Shown here one piece after another: positions 12,001 through 19,041 of a stretch of DNA of 64,000 nucleotides (its first letter is position 1; each line of letters opens with the position of its first letter). Under the pieces are notes generated by a model that saw only the letters and a list, made by a program, of their open reading frames with translations, did not search any database and was not told the origin of the DNA. A program made the translations under genes and the position numbers. Source of the DNA: Yponomeuta sedellus (lineage: Eukaryota; Arthropoda; Insecta; Lepidoptera; Yponomeutidae); contig OW203747.1 in NCBI GenBank assembly GCA_934045075.1, forward strand, positions 13,855,894-13,919,893. The letters run 5' to 3'.

Positions 12001-15000
12001 GCGCCCCTCCCTTAGCAGCACGCAGTGCAGAGTCAGCGTGAGCGCTGCGGAGCGCAGCTTGCGGCCGCAGGGCTGCAGGTTCACGGCCAGACTGCGCTGC
12101 GACGGCTCCAGGCTCGCGTACTTCCGCATGTTGACCGCGCAGGCCGCCAGGCGACGCCTCTTGCCGCCCGGTGACACCTTTCATTTTATTTCACTTTATT
12201 GTGGCCACAAACAGTCACTGATTTAAAAAACCTATTTAGAGGCTAAAAATTCCACCCATGCCGGGATTCGAACCCGCAACCTCTGGCTACCCGTGCCAGC
12301 GCTCTTCCAATTGAGCGACTCACCGACATCGGATTCCGGCATCGGAATAGTGTAAAGAGGTTCGAAATGTCACTGTTGCCGGTGAGTCGCCCATTAGCTC
12401 AATTGGAAGAGCGCTGGCACGGATAGCCAGAGGTTGCGGGTTCGAATCCCGGCATGGGTGGAATTTTTAGCCTCTAAATAGGATTTTTGACATCGTGGAG
12501 TTCAGATACTCACATCCTCCAGCACAAAGGTCCAGTCCTTGTCTTCGAGCTCGTTCGTGCGCGAATCTTTAAACAGGGTCACAGCTACCGAGTGGTTCTC
12601 GGGAACCGGAAAGATCACTGTGCCTCTGTGGGACAAAGTTTCTAGTTGAAAACACTGCCAGAAGACTTTTAGATTAAATATTGTAGTATAATTTAATAAA
12701 CTAATAATAATTATGTATTGTAAGTGTATTGTATTGCCCTTACAGGGTGTCCGGTACATTAACACATTACATTTATCAAATGTAACATTCTCATAAGGTA
12801 ACAATAAATGATTGATAGATAGACTATTTTTGTCCATTTTTCGATCAAATAGCATAGCAAAGGAGAAGATAAAAAGTACAAGGGACAGGCGTGCGTGCAT
12901 ACAGTGACTTATAAACGTCGATGAAGCGAAGGTGATCTGTCAGGATCGTGGCAGTCCCTGGTCCCTGCCTACCCCTCTGGGATACAGGCGTGAGGTAATG
13001 TTATGTTTATATTTTTCTCCAAAATGATCTAGATTTTGAAATGGACTTCTAGTTTAACTTGTAACGTTGTATAAGTCACAGTTTCTGTACAATTAAATTT
13101 TCTGTGTATCAAGTTCAATAAAATTGTTACAAGTACTACGAAGCGTGTATAATTTTATGCTTTAAGAATTATCGCTTTGCGCAAGTACGTTACATACATA
13201 CATAAAGTCAAGCCTGTATTGCGCAGGGGTAGGCAGGTACTTGCTACGATCCTAGCAGATCACTAGCAAATTCGTTAATGTAGAGAAAAAATATTTTTCT
13301 GAATGAAACATGGAAAATTGTGAAACTGATGGATGGACTCATTGTTGAATGGTATGATTCCAGTATCGATCGATCAATCTATAGGATGATCGTACTCTTC
13401 CTCTATGAAGGCATATTTAATTAAAAACCAGACAAAAAAAATTACAACCATGAAATGAAATGAAAAAAACTTTATTGTAAAACGGTTACAAAAAATGGTT
13501 ACTGGCTCCCAAACTAGGATTCCCTGTGTTACCATGTACCATGTATCAAATTGTGGTTGTGATTGTTTTTATCTTGTTTCATCTATCTATCTATGCCGCC
13601 AGACAGATCGTATGCCTGGGACGGGCAGTCCGACTGTCGTTTGTCAAACCTAGAACCAGTTGTCTGTTCAACGATTCCCGAACAAGAGGAGGGGTGAAGC
13701 CAGCACTCACTTGAGAGGGTCCTTCAGCGACGGCTCCCAGTCCAGCGGCTCTGTGACGACGCGGCGGGAGCGGCGCGTCCACACTACGCTCAGCTTGTGC
13801 GGCGTCCTAGTCAAATAAATAAATATTCATGGACATATTACACAGATCTCGTAAGCCCTATACTAAGTACAACTAAATGACATGTGTTATAGGTGTTAAT
13901 TCGACGATAGATTTAATACAATAAATACATAGATAACATCCAAGACCCGAGACAAACTAGAAAAGCCCGTTTCCTAGTTTGACCCGGCCGGGGATCGAAC
14001 CCGAGACCTTCGGTTTTACAGTCAGCGTGCCAAACCGCTGCGCCACCGAGGCTAAATATTGTCAAATATTCAAATAGCGTCAAATATCGTCTCCTAGAAG
14101 TTCGCGTCACGAACCATTCGAGAGGTTTGTGTCTCGTGGTTCTAAAATTTCATTGAATTACAAGTTAACTATGAAAGCTCGATGTTAACTATTATTATTT
14201 TAATAGTAAAGAATTCTTTACTAAGAATTTATTTCTTAATTATTTGGCGCAACAGCACAAATTACTTTATAATACTAAAACTTTCGTAAGCACCAAAGAG
14301 CATATAAACGAAGGTAAGCCTTGTAGACTTTTAGTCCGGATCTACTTACGGGTGTTGTTATATCGGGTGAGACGAGTAACCAACGACGCGAAGCTCTGCG
14401 AATCGGAGCGAAACCTGGTCGGACTCTTCCGATATAACAACGCCCGTAAGTAGATCCGGACTAAAAGTCTACAAATTACTTTATATTTGTAATCTGTGAC
14501 AATGATGACTGTTCTTGCCGAAAAATTCTTTAGAATTAGTTTGAATGTACTCGTATTACCTTTATATTTCAAATAAATTGGTCTTTCCGCCAATTTGCGG
14601 ACTACACGCGTGGTGATAAGCCCATACTCTCTCTTGGAGAGAATAAATAAATAATTATTCATGGGCATATTACACAGATCTCGTTGGTCCCATACTACAA
14701 TTAAATGACTTGTGTTACAGGTGCTAACTCGACGATAGATTTACCTAATACAATAAATACATAGATAACATCCAAGACCCGAGACAAACTAGAAAAGTTC
14801 GTTTCCTAGTTAGACGCGGCCAGGGATCGAACCCGAGACCTTTGGTTTTACAGTCAACGTGCCAAACCGCTGCGACACCGAGGCGGTCAAAGGTCAAAAG
14901 AGCGAATAATTATTAGAGCGCTCACCATTTGGGGCTGCTCTCCAGGTCGATGCGATGGTAGGAGGCAGTGTACTGGAACTTCGCCGCCCGCTTGTTGACG

Positions 15001-15530
15001 CGCTGCAGCCGCTTCCACACTGACGCCATCTTTGATTCTTTGGAGGAGCTTCGCTGCGGGCAGAGATGTATAAATTTCTATGGCTTCGCTTTGTATACGT
15101 GTCGTCGTCGTGGTCAGGCTATACTAGTCCACTGCTGGACATAGCCCTCCCCTAAAGAGCGCCACGTTGTGCTAGCACAGGGGGTAATGCCCATAATCCC
15201 CACGCTGGGCATACGGGTTGGGGATCGCAGTCCGGTGGAATTGTACTGCAGGGGGCGCTGCTGCCCACCCCCCGGTTTGTGTCTGCTGTGTGGTGACGGC
15301 CTAGAGAATTCTTCCCGAACCAACCCAATTCTTTCCGCGGGTGTCGTAAAAGGCGACTAAGGGACACAAACCGGGGGTTAAAAGTGTGTGTCTTATAAAT
15401 CCTACTAATATGATAAACGCAACAGTTAATAGTGTGCCACTTACAGTCGGTCAGTTTTAGCTGTTCGGGATGCGATTAGCGCAGCATTATCGCGGTCGGC
15501 GGCCGCTGCTGAAACGGAAGCAGATTAGTT
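1..15530 (-). CDS. Ehbp1: EHBP1 homologue, 5' part of gene (runs off left edge)
   Basis: EHBP1 is an adaptor that links EHD-type endocytic recycling machinery and Rab8/Rab10 membranes to actin. The family layout is an N-terminal C2 (NT-C2) domain, a linker, a calponin-homology (CH) domain and a C-terminal bMERB coiled coil. Nine coding exons are readable on the minus strand: 15029-14926, 13806-13711, 12625-12514, 12177-11996, 10863-10746, 10014-9786, 9107-8824, 7699-7566 and 701-569. Their intron phases chain without conflict and sum to 1392 nt (464 codons). The start [11 protein letters not shown] and the block WTRRSRR mark the NT-C2 domain; LLEWCQAVT and HHFRPEL mark the CH domain. The rest of the CH domain and the bMERB region must lie left of the window. 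One short exon between 8824 and 7699 could have been missed, since both flanking junctions are phase 0. The family assignment comes from recalled domain signatures. Confidence 0.9.
110..570 (-). repeat. 29-bp tandem array made of the EHBP1 splice donor
   Basis: About 12 tandem 29-bp units (period points near 223, 252, 281 and so on to 571) run from 222 to 570, with more decayed units from about 110. Each unit, read on the minus strand, holds the last six exon bases and an intact donor (CTGGCC GTGAGT). The array abuts the exon ending at 569, so the exon end is the first unit. Reading past the true donor gives a stop in the second unit (GCC GTG AGT ... CCG TGA). Confidence 0.92.
569..701 (-). 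CDS. Ehbp1: EHBP1 exon, second half of CH domain
   Basis: Acceptor CCCCGCAG|AGAC; encodes [20 protein letters not shown] through [10 protein letters not shown], matching the CH segment that ends PDKL in the family. The donor CTGGCC|GTGAGT at 568/569 is the first of many: the sequence CTGGCC GTGAGT recurs every 29 bp in the tandem array immediately downstream on the minus strand. Confidence 0.9.
765..1310. repeat. tRNA-like SINE (family A) plus adjoining foldback copy
   Basis: A plus-strand copy of SINE family A: the tRNA-like head at about 1003-1073 (D-arm GCTCAATTGGTAGAGC, T-arm GGGTTCGAATCCC) is followed by the family tail TAGCCTCTAAATAGG and GTGCATTAAAAATAAAAATA. From about 1147 to 1280 a second copy is self-complementary: the tail and T-arm half appear inverted, then direct, around a short centre near 1210. 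Not a functional tRNA: the acceptor stem is imperfect and position 33 is C. Confidence 0.8.
1311..2955. other. EHBP1 intron, no gene seen
   Basis: AT-rich intronic sequence. A short repeat remnant near 2160-2215 (TGTGCAATAAAGTGTTCTCT followed by CTAT repeats) recurs near 10620, 30650, 59030 and 63340. Positions 2600-2740 are more GC-rich but hold no credible exon. Nothing else is supported. Confidence 0.5.
3010..4341 (+). pseudogene. LINE endonuclease and N-terminal RT fragment
   Basis: The open frame starts inside the endonuclease: VQAYAPTE and MGDFNAQIG are endonuclease/exonuclease/phosphatase-family motifs; the catalytic SDH-like region reads TEHRLLRAK, so the usual Ser-Asp-His is not intact. 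The RT begins near [13 protein letters not shown] and runs to NYRPISLIS, where the frame is lost; coding continues in another frame from about 4310 ([26 protein letters not shown]). Confidence 0.85.
4457..5002. mobile_element. insertion inside the LINE reverse transcriptase
   Basis: The RT reading is uninterrupted if this segment is skipped (VVRQVNT before, EKCNEYG after). The segment is AT-rich at its left, GC-richer in the middle, and ends in AATCAATCAATCAAT. Its middle part (accggcagaatatcagcgct) resembles 55340-55400 and 21830-21900, suggesting a shared LINE 3' UTR. It carries no coding capacity that I recognise. Confidence 0.65.
5040..6085 (+). pseudogene. LINE reverse transcriptase, C-terminal part
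   Basis: Resumes the RT palm ([32 protein letters not shown] with the FADD catalytic motif) and continues through the thumb and a basic tail, [14 protein letters not shown], ending in a stop at 6083-6085. The frame is intact from 5219 on. Shared tail motifs ([19 protein letters not shown]) match other LINE 3' fragments in this window. Separated from the N-terminal half by the insertion and the frameshift, so inactive. Confidence 0.88.
6440..6710 (-). mobile_element. LINE 3'-tail and SINE fragments
   Basis: Positions 6440-6510 hold the end of the 5S-like SINE (accacggggg-type sequence inverted near a CCCCAGCAGTGGGGAC motif). Positions 6535-6672 hold a minus-strand LINE 3' fragment (CCACTGCTGGACATAGCCCT, then the antisense of a [15 protein letters not shown] tail). 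Positions 6675-6712 resemble the end of the 23.1-23.6 kb repeat (ACGGACAACAAAGTGATCCT). Confidence 0.65.
6712..6895 (-). repeat. tRNA-like SINE family A, truncated
   Basis: Minus-strand copy: tail complement (AATGCACTAACCCGTGCTAA), then the T-arm (GGGATTCGAGCCC), anticodon stem, D-arm and leader up to CGAACCTCTTTACA. The 5' part of the unit is absent. Confidence 0.82.
7566..7699 (-). CDS. Ehbp1: EHBP1 exon, first half of CH domain
   Basis: Encodes [18 protein letters not shown] and [15 protein letters not shown], diagnostic of the single CH (actin-binding-like) domain of EHBP1. The acceptor is preceded by an uninterrupted run of 18 C on the coding strand (18 G at 7702-7719), acting as the whole pyrimidine tract. 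Donor CTCAT|GTGAG leaves phase 2; the next exon begins A GAC, giving the conserved ID. Confidence 0.92.
7758..8016. repeat. MITE with long terminal inverted repeats
   Basis: About 259 bp with inverted ends CGCACCCTCAGAACGAAAGA at the left and the complement at the right (arms of about 38 bp with minor gaps). A 4-bp direct repeat ACTA flanks it (7754-7757, 8017-8020). No coding capacity. It lies in the EHBP1 intron just upstream of the CH exon. Confidence 0.85.
8060..8345 (-). repeat. 5S-rRNA-like SINE copy
   Basis: Minus-strand copy of a family whose head resembles the 5S rRNA internal promoter: the complement of 8225-8290 reads GCAACAACAGG...GGATGGGCGACCGTCC. The body (GCGAAGCACGGAAGCGCTCG, then CAACGACTGCCA) is shared with copies at 19.5, 29.3, 41.2, 43.4 and 60.7 kb. 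Confidence 0.7.
8498..8790 (+). repeat. 5S-rRNA-like SINE copy, best-preserved head
   Basis: The head (8515-8600) reads GATCACGAAGGCTAAGCAAC and then TGGATGGGTGACCG, which corresponds to the 5S rRNA box A/IE and box C region. It is followed by the family body (GGACTTGGCCCCCGTAGTGG, reversed relative to 8.1 kb) and ends TGGGGACATAACAGGTTGAT. A 5S-derived SINE is inferred from this match; the 5S part is too degenerate to be an rRNA gene. Confidence 0.72.
8824..9107 (-). CDS. Ehbp1: EHBP1 exon, linker
   Basis: Acceptor CTTCACAG|CCAC and donor AACACCA|GTGAGT. The frame stays open for 284 nt and gives a charged linker ([19 protein letters not shown], later DRDKTP). It joins the preceding exon in phase 1 and leaves in phase 0, compatible with the CH exon. 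No domain is recognised; length and phase support it as coding. Confidence 0.75.
9240..9440. repeat. dispersed repeat (CTTCGGGCCGTATTG family)
   Basis: A block with CAATCAAATCAATTTATTTC, then CGCTGCCTTCGGGCCGT and GGCAGCGGAAAAAAAACTCC, recurring near 17640-17960 and 31930-32050. It has no coding capacity; it is probably a SINE or LINE 3' end. Confidence 0.65.
9786..10014 (-). CDS. Ehbp1: EHBP1 exon, low-complexity linker
   Basis: Acceptor TCGCAG|ATGC and donor TTCCGC|GTAAG. Encodes [15 protein letters not shown], then a Gly/Pro/Ala-rich disordered stretch and a short helix-like [19 protein letters not shown]. Assignment rests on phase, splice sites and position; the linker is poorly conserved in the family. 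Confidence 0.75.
10438..10545. repeat. inverted repeat from the 5S-like SINE end
   Basis: Two arms, GTGGCCTAGCCGAACTGAGT and the near complement ending CGGTTCGACTAGGCCAA, surround GGTAAGCTGTCGTTGC. The same sequence borders the SINE copies at 8290-8335 and 19858-19912, so this is a foldback of that SINE's terminus. Confidence 0.65.
10746..10863 (-). CDS. Ehbp1: EHBP1 exon, acidic linker after C2
   Basis: Acceptor CCCGCAG|AGAC, donor GGCAG|GTCAG. Begins [13 protein letters not shown], a conserved EHBP1 motif following the C2 domain, then the acidic [17 protein letters not shown]. Leaves in phase 0. Confidence 0.88.
10924..11290 (-). pseudogene. LINE 3' fragment (C-terminal RT tail)
   Basis: Minus-strand open frame of about 109 codons carrying the basic C-terminal tail of an RTE-like reverse transcriptase: [30 protein letters not shown], then a stop and the family's 3' end GGACTACATAATATAGCC. 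Homologous to 16090-16320(+), 6535-6672(-), and 63430-63510(+). A 5'-truncated retroposon. Confidence 0.8.
11300..11850. other. EHBP1 intron, no gene seen
   Basis: Intronic sequence with scattered short open frames lacking codon bias or recognisable motifs. At 11755-11850 a run of CTTCTGGAA-type short repeats is seen. Nothing is annotated. Confidence 0.4.
11850..11992 (+). repeat. tRNA-like SINE family B, 3' part
   Basis: Begins with poly(A)-like AAAAAAAAAGTCC and carries the family-B body (GGTCTTGGATGTTTACATGT, GTTCCCACGACACACGGTAT, ATGTTATGTTATG end). Fuller copies lie at 34165-34375, 42205-42425 and 24212-24405. Confidence 0.7.
11996..12177 (-). CDS. Ehbp1: EHBP1 exon, end of NT-C2 domain
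   Basis: Encodes [20 protein letters not shown] onward and ends [14 protein letters not shown], the last strand of the NT-C2 domain. The donor is CGCCAC|GTGAGT. The acceptor is unusual: the intron ends in a purine-rich AATAAAATGAAAG with no pyrimidine tract. This looks like the tail of a retroposon lying directly upstream. Confidence 0.87.
12225..12490. repeat. foldback SINE family A (arms include the whole tRNA-like region)
   Basis: The left half is the complement of the family-A tail plus T-arm, anticodon and D-arm; the right half is the same segment in direct orientation, ending AGCCTCTAAATAGGATTTTT. The centre (about 12325-12385) is leader sequence. This gives an imperfect palindrome of roughly 265 bp within the intron between two EHBP1 C2 exons. 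Confidence 0.8.
12514..12625 (-). CDS. Ehbp1: EHBP1 exon, NT-C2 domain
   Basis: Acceptor CCCACAG|AGGC, donor GAGGAT|GTGAGT. Encodes a C2-core stretch, [16 protein letters not shown], then [12 protein letters not shown], which closely follows the EHBP1 family pattern (PVPEN, TLFKD, EDK-WTF). Leaves in phase 0. Confidence 0.9.
12640..13700. other. EHBP1 intron, no gene seen
   Basis: AT-rich intron. A retroposon-like ATGAAATGAAATGAAAAAAA tract lies near 13450 and a CTATCTATCTATG run near 13585. An open frame through 12900-12626 is simply intron read on from the exon. Nothing else is supported. Confidence 0.4.
13711..13806 (-). CDS. Ehbp1: EHBP1 exon, NT-C2 domain
   Basis: Acceptor TGACTAG|GACG and donor CTCAA|GTGAGT. 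The translation [20 protein letters not shown] carries the basic WTRRSRR strand typical of the EHBP1 C2 domain. It enters in phase 2 and leaves in phase 2, matching both neighbours. Confidence 0.88.
13816..14056 (-). repeat. tRNA-like SINE family C
   Basis: Minus-strand tRNA-like head (complement of 13985-14055: GCCTCGGTGGCGCAGCGGTT, then GGTCTCGGGTTCGATCCCC) followed by a body including CAAACTAGGAAACGG and a tail TTATTTATTTGACT. A second copy lies at 14643-14887, about 830 bp away in the same orientation. Confidence 0.8.
14321..14474. repeat. MITE, 154 bp, with about 45-bp inverted termini
   Basis: The left arm, TTGTAGACTTTTAGTCCGGA, continues through CTACTTACGGGTGTTGTTAT; the right arm is its near-exact complement. 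The GC-richer centre (AACGACGCGAAGCTCTGCGA) is unique. No protein is encoded. Confidence 0.87.
14643..14887 (-). repeat. tRNA-like SINE family C, second copy
   Basis: Closely similar to 13816-14056 over its length: TTCATGGGCATATTACACAG, CATCCAAGACCCGAGACAAA, and a tRNA-like head ending AACCGCTGCGACACCGAGGC on the plus strand. It lies close to the donor of the first EHBP1 coding exon. Confidence 0.8.
14926..15053 (-). CDS. Ehbp1: EHBP1 first coding exon (start of NT-C2 domain)
   Basis: ATG at 15029-15027 opens [17 protein letters not shown], the conserved N-terminus of EHBP1, followed by [18 protein letters not shown]. The 5' boundary is an acceptor (CCCGCAG at 15054-15060), so about 24 nt are 5' UTR. 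The donor is AAATG|GTGAG, leaving phase 2; the next exon supplies G to complete the conserved Trp. Confidence 0.9.
15108..15400 (-). mobile_element. LINE 3'-end fragment
   Basis: Contains TAGTCCACTGCTGGACATAG then TAAAGAGCGCCACGTTGTGC and GGGGATCGCAGTCCGGTGGA. The same sequence occurs inverted at 51955-52205, ending in GACGACGACGACGAC. It sits in the 5' UTR intron of EHBP1. Confidence 0.7.
15445..15530 (-). other. Ehbp1: candidate EHBP1 5' UTR exon
   Basis: On the minus strand a GC-rich block (about 15530 down to 15445) ends in a good donor, CGACT|GTAAGTGG, and pairs naturally with the acceptor TGCCCGCAG|CGAAG at 15053, upstream of the start codon. It contains no long reading frame. GC content contrasts with its AT-rich surroundings, as for a promoter-proximal exon. 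The upstream boundary (transcription start) cannot be placed from sequence. Confidence 0.45.
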
Positions 15531-16089
15531 ACTTTAATATAGCTTTTAACCTACTGTATTAACTCATTTAACGGGTTGCTAAACACGGGGAAAGCCTCAA
15601 TACAATTGCATTTCTAATAATTTTAGTTAGTGGCTTCGACAACCGCCCCAGGGTATTTAAATCACAAAGAGTCACTGTCAACGAATTTTTATATATTCTT
15701 TATTGCAAAAAGTAATTCAAATTATTATTACATTTGGGCCCTTTTTGTCGTTTTTAGAATAGCTTTGGCGAAATTTTGTGACCAGAGTCTGATGATGATA
15801 GTGGTAGCACGCAAGACCGCTAAAAAAGCCCAAAACCGAAGGGTCTGCTGTTTTTTTTCTACTAAATCTGCTGGGAATTACGGAGCAATTTGCCTGGTAA
15901 ACTTCCTAGAACAGTGGGAACGATAGTTTTCCTTCAATCAATATTTCCAGGCGTATATAACAAGCGCTGTTGCTGTTCTTAGTCCAATTACAACTAACCA
16001 GCTTAAGGAAACACAGCGAGGAAAACTGCGGCTTAATTTTAATGAGACGCAATAAATCACTGCAATTTAAATTAAGTTTCAACAATAGT

Positions 16090-16335
16090 GGCAGCGGGCT
16101 GGCCAAATCTCGCGAAGAACCGACAACCGTTGGAGTAAACGTGTTCTTGAGTGAAGACCGCGACTCGGCAAACGTAGTGTAAGTACGGACGCCCTCCGAC
16201 CAGGTGGCATGACGATCTGCGAAAAACTGCCGGCAGACGCCCGATGGGGCAAGCTGAAGACAGGGCGCTATGGCGCTCATTAGGAGAGGGCTATGTCCAG
16301 CAGTGGACTAATATAGCCTGAAGAAGAAGAAGAAT
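16090..16335 (+). pseudogene. LINE 3' fragment (RT tail)
   Basis: The plus strand shows the same RTE-like C-terminal segment as 10924-11290, disrupted by frameshifts: coding for a WSKRV-like tail near 16130, then TGGCGCTCATTAGGAGAGGG and the 3' end GTGGACTAATATAGCCTGAA with AAGAAGAAGAAG. Confidence 0.72.
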
Positions 16336-16714
16336 ATTCCAAGTTTCCTGTGGAACAGACTCCTTGAAGGACGTACTCACTAAGCCCGTACGTCTGGCGC
16401 ACCCTGGACAATAATCAGCGAGTCCCTAATGCTGATTGGCAAATCCTTTCAGCACGATGACTTGCCATCGACACGCTGAGATGAAGAAGGCCGACTAATT
16501 AATGATGAAAAAGCAAAAGGAGAATGTCAAGATCGTGGCAAGGGACAAAAATATCTGCCAACCACAACCAGACTAGATAAACATTTAAGAACAGACAGAC
16601 TAAACCAATATTTAGATTGCATGTAATAAGTGCATGAAAGTGATATACACGCATCAGCTAAAAGCTAAAAGCTGATGCGTGTATGTCAACTCGTGTATTA
16701 ATTAATAATTATAC

Positions 16715-16890
16715 TAAACTAGCTGATCCAGCGAACTTCGTACCGCCTAACAGTCGATTCTTTAATTTTTTTTATTTTTCTCACCGTAAGAACCATCCTC
16801 GTAGTTCAAGGAATATTTAAAAAAAAGAATTAGCGAAATCGGTTCAGCTGCTCTCGAGATTTGCGCCTACCAACACATTCAGCGATTCAT
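16715..16890. repeat. dispersed repeat (GCGAACTTCGTACCGCC type)
   Basis: Contains CAGCGAACTTCGTACCGCC and GCGAAATCGGTTCAGCTGCT, phrases I recognise as widespread in insect repeats, often Helitron-like. The family assignment is from memory and tentative. A related segment lies at 37060-37290. Confidence 0.5.
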
Positions 16891-17370
16891 TTTTATATTA
16901 CAGAAGAAGATAGTAAATATACAATACTAACCCCGCAAACGGTGGTTTGTCATATTAATTATACTACGACCGCAGGCCGGATCTAAGCAATCGGTGAAGC
17001 CGTTTAAGAGGAAGTCGCTTTATATATTAGATATATAAACTCAAGCCTGTAGGTAGACAGGCTTAAGATATCTATATGGAATATATAAGAGCGATGGTGA
17101 AGCCTACTCCATCTAATACTAGATCCCACTAAGTTGAAAAGTTTTTTTTTTATGTACCATAAAGTGTTCTCTATCTTTGTACGTGGTAATGACTGCACAC
17201 ATCCACAGCATGTAATGTTACGTATCACAAAGATAAGGTGGATAGTAAATAGATAAATTTATACCGCATTAACTTGTCATTTACATCTAAATCAGATTTC
17301 CAGTGACGGCTGTATGAGGGTGTTAAAATTAAACAATGTCGTCGTAATAGAATAATAAACAGTCTAACAG

Positions 17371-17562
17371 GCAAATTACTTCAGCCAGATGTCGCTGCCT
17401 GTACGTAATACAAATAATAGTGTAAAGAGGTTCGAAATTTCACTGATGCCGGCGAGTCGCCCATTAGCTCAGTTGGAAAGAGCGCTGGCACGGATAGCCA
17501 GAGGACGCGGGTTCGAATCTCGGCATGGGAGGAACTTTTAGCCTCTAAATAGGTTTTAAAAA
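17371..17562 (+). repeat. tRNA-like SINE family A, 5'-truncated
   Basis: Leader TTCAGCCAGATGTCGCTGCC, tRNA-like head at about 17458-17530 (GCTCAGTTGGAAAGAGC; GGGTTCGAATCTC), tail TAGCCTCTAAATAGGTTTTA. Confidence 0.83.
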
Positions 17563-17683
17563 AAGCCTAACACATTTACACACTTGGATACATCACGGTA
17601 CATAAACTCACGCCTGTATCACACAGCGGTAGGCAGAAATCAATAATTTATTTCAACATATAGAGTTTACATCAATTTAGTAT

Positions 17684-17866
17684 TTAAAAACCTATTTAGA
17701 GGCTAAAAATTTCACCCATGCCGGGATTCGAAGATTCGGGATTCTGGTACGGATAGCCAGAGGTTGCGGGTTCGAATCCCGGCATGGGTGAAATTTTTAG
17801 CCTCTAAATAGCTTTTTAAATTTGTTCCTTAGCACGGGTTAGTGCATTAAAAATAAAAATAGTGTA
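17684..17866 (+). repeat. foldback SINE family A with 13-bp TSD
   Basis: Flanked by ATCAATTTAGTAT at 17671-17683 and 17867-17879. The left arm (complement of the tail and T-arm) faces the direct T-arm and tail across GGTACGGATAGCC, the anticodon loop of the SINE head. The left arm is partly scrambled near 17730-17745. The direct repeat shows the structure was inserted as one unit. Confidence 0.85.
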
Positions 17867-18001
17867 ATCAATTTAGTATGTTAGCCGCTGCCTTCGGGAC
17901 GTATTTGTAGTGGAAAAAAAGGCAGCGAGGAAAAAACACTCCACTCTCACCATCTTTTCTAAATTCGTCTTAAGCTTAATACATCAGAGCCTATGAGAAA
18001 C

Positions 18002-18135
18002 CCGCGGCTTGATTGGCTCCGCACGTATTGACTAATCTTTCCTGTGGGCTAGGCCGACTAAGCTGTCAGGATGGTATAGGTGCTGGGCAAGCCTACACCA
18101 TCTTAAACCATGTCCCAGACACTGTAGTATCGGAG
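18002..18135. repeat. dispersed repeat, inverted copy at 31645-31775
   Basis: The segment GCGGCTTGATTGGCTCCGCA, AGCTGTCAGGATGGTATAGG, CCAGACACTGTAGTAT recurs as its reverse complement at 31645-31775 in an OPA1 intron. The family is not recognised. Confidence 0.65.
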
Positions 18136-18538
18136 CGGTCCCTTCATCCATCTAGTGTGAGTGAAGATGCCACTGGAAGCTGTATAAATCATGTCATTAC
18201 GTAGATGCATGATAATTCCATAAATCAATCACTCAATCAAACATATAATGAATGAAGGAATTAATAAATCAATCAATCGATTTGTATTCGTCCACGATAA
18301 CATTCCAAGATTGCCACCAATAACTTTTAAAGTCGAAAAGACCAGGGTCTGCCACTTGTCACGATCCTGGCAGATCTCTATCGCTTCATCAACATTCATT
18401 AGTCGGACGCCAGTGCCGCCGCACTCAGCAAACAGAAGGTCAGTTTCTGAATTAAGAATTTCACAAAGTAAACGCTTAAGCAACGTTCTGTCACGCTCAT
18501 TTCTGGGAAATTCAAAGAGACAGCACTAGAGTTAACTA

Positions 18539-18887
18539 CACGGCACGGGTTAGTGCATAAAAAATAAAAATAGTATAATCATGTGGGTACAGCGATATCA
18601 TTCCGATGTAAAAACCTAACTGCAAAGTAGGTACTCGGGGCTGTAAGTGATGCAATTTACTTCAGCCAGATGTCGCTGCCTGTACGTAATACAGAGAATA
18701 GTGTAAAGAAGTTCCAAATTTCACTGATGTCGGTGAGTCGCCCATTAGCTCAGTTGGAAAGAGCGCTGGCACGGATAGTCAGATGTCGCGGGTTCGAATC
18801 CCGGCATGGGTGGAATTTTTAGCCTCTAAATAGGTTTTTAAAATTGTCCTTGGCTCGGGTTCGTGCATTAAAAATAAAAATAGTATA
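18539..18887 (+). repeat. full-length SINE family A (14-bp TSD, terminal direct repeats)
   Basis: Exact 14-bp duplication ACTAGAGTTAACTA at 18525-18538 and 18888-18901. The element begins with CACGGCACGGGTTAGTGCAT and an A-rich ATAAAAAATAAAAATAGTAT, and ends with almost the same sequence (GGCTCGGGTTCGTGCATT, AAAAATAAAAATAGTATA). It therefore has direct repeats of about 36 bp at both ends around a leader and tRNA-like head (18736-18810). Confidence 0.9.
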
Positions 18888-18913
18888 ACTAGAGTTAACT
18901 ATTAAGCGATATT

Positions 18914-19041
18914 ATTCTTTTTTAATGCACTAACCCGTGCTAAGAACAATTTTAAAAACATATTTAGAGGCTAAAAATTCCACCCATGCCGGGACTCGAA
19001 CCCGCGACCTCTGGCTAACCGTGCCAGCGCTCTCCCAACTG
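18914..19041 (-). repeat. SINE family A, truncated, 9-bp TSD
   Basis: Flanked by AGCGATATT at 18905-18913 and 19042-19050. A minus-strand copy covering the tail and tRNA-like region to the D-arm (CAGCGCTCTCCCAACTG). Nested in the same MITE as the preceding SINE. Confidence 0.82.
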
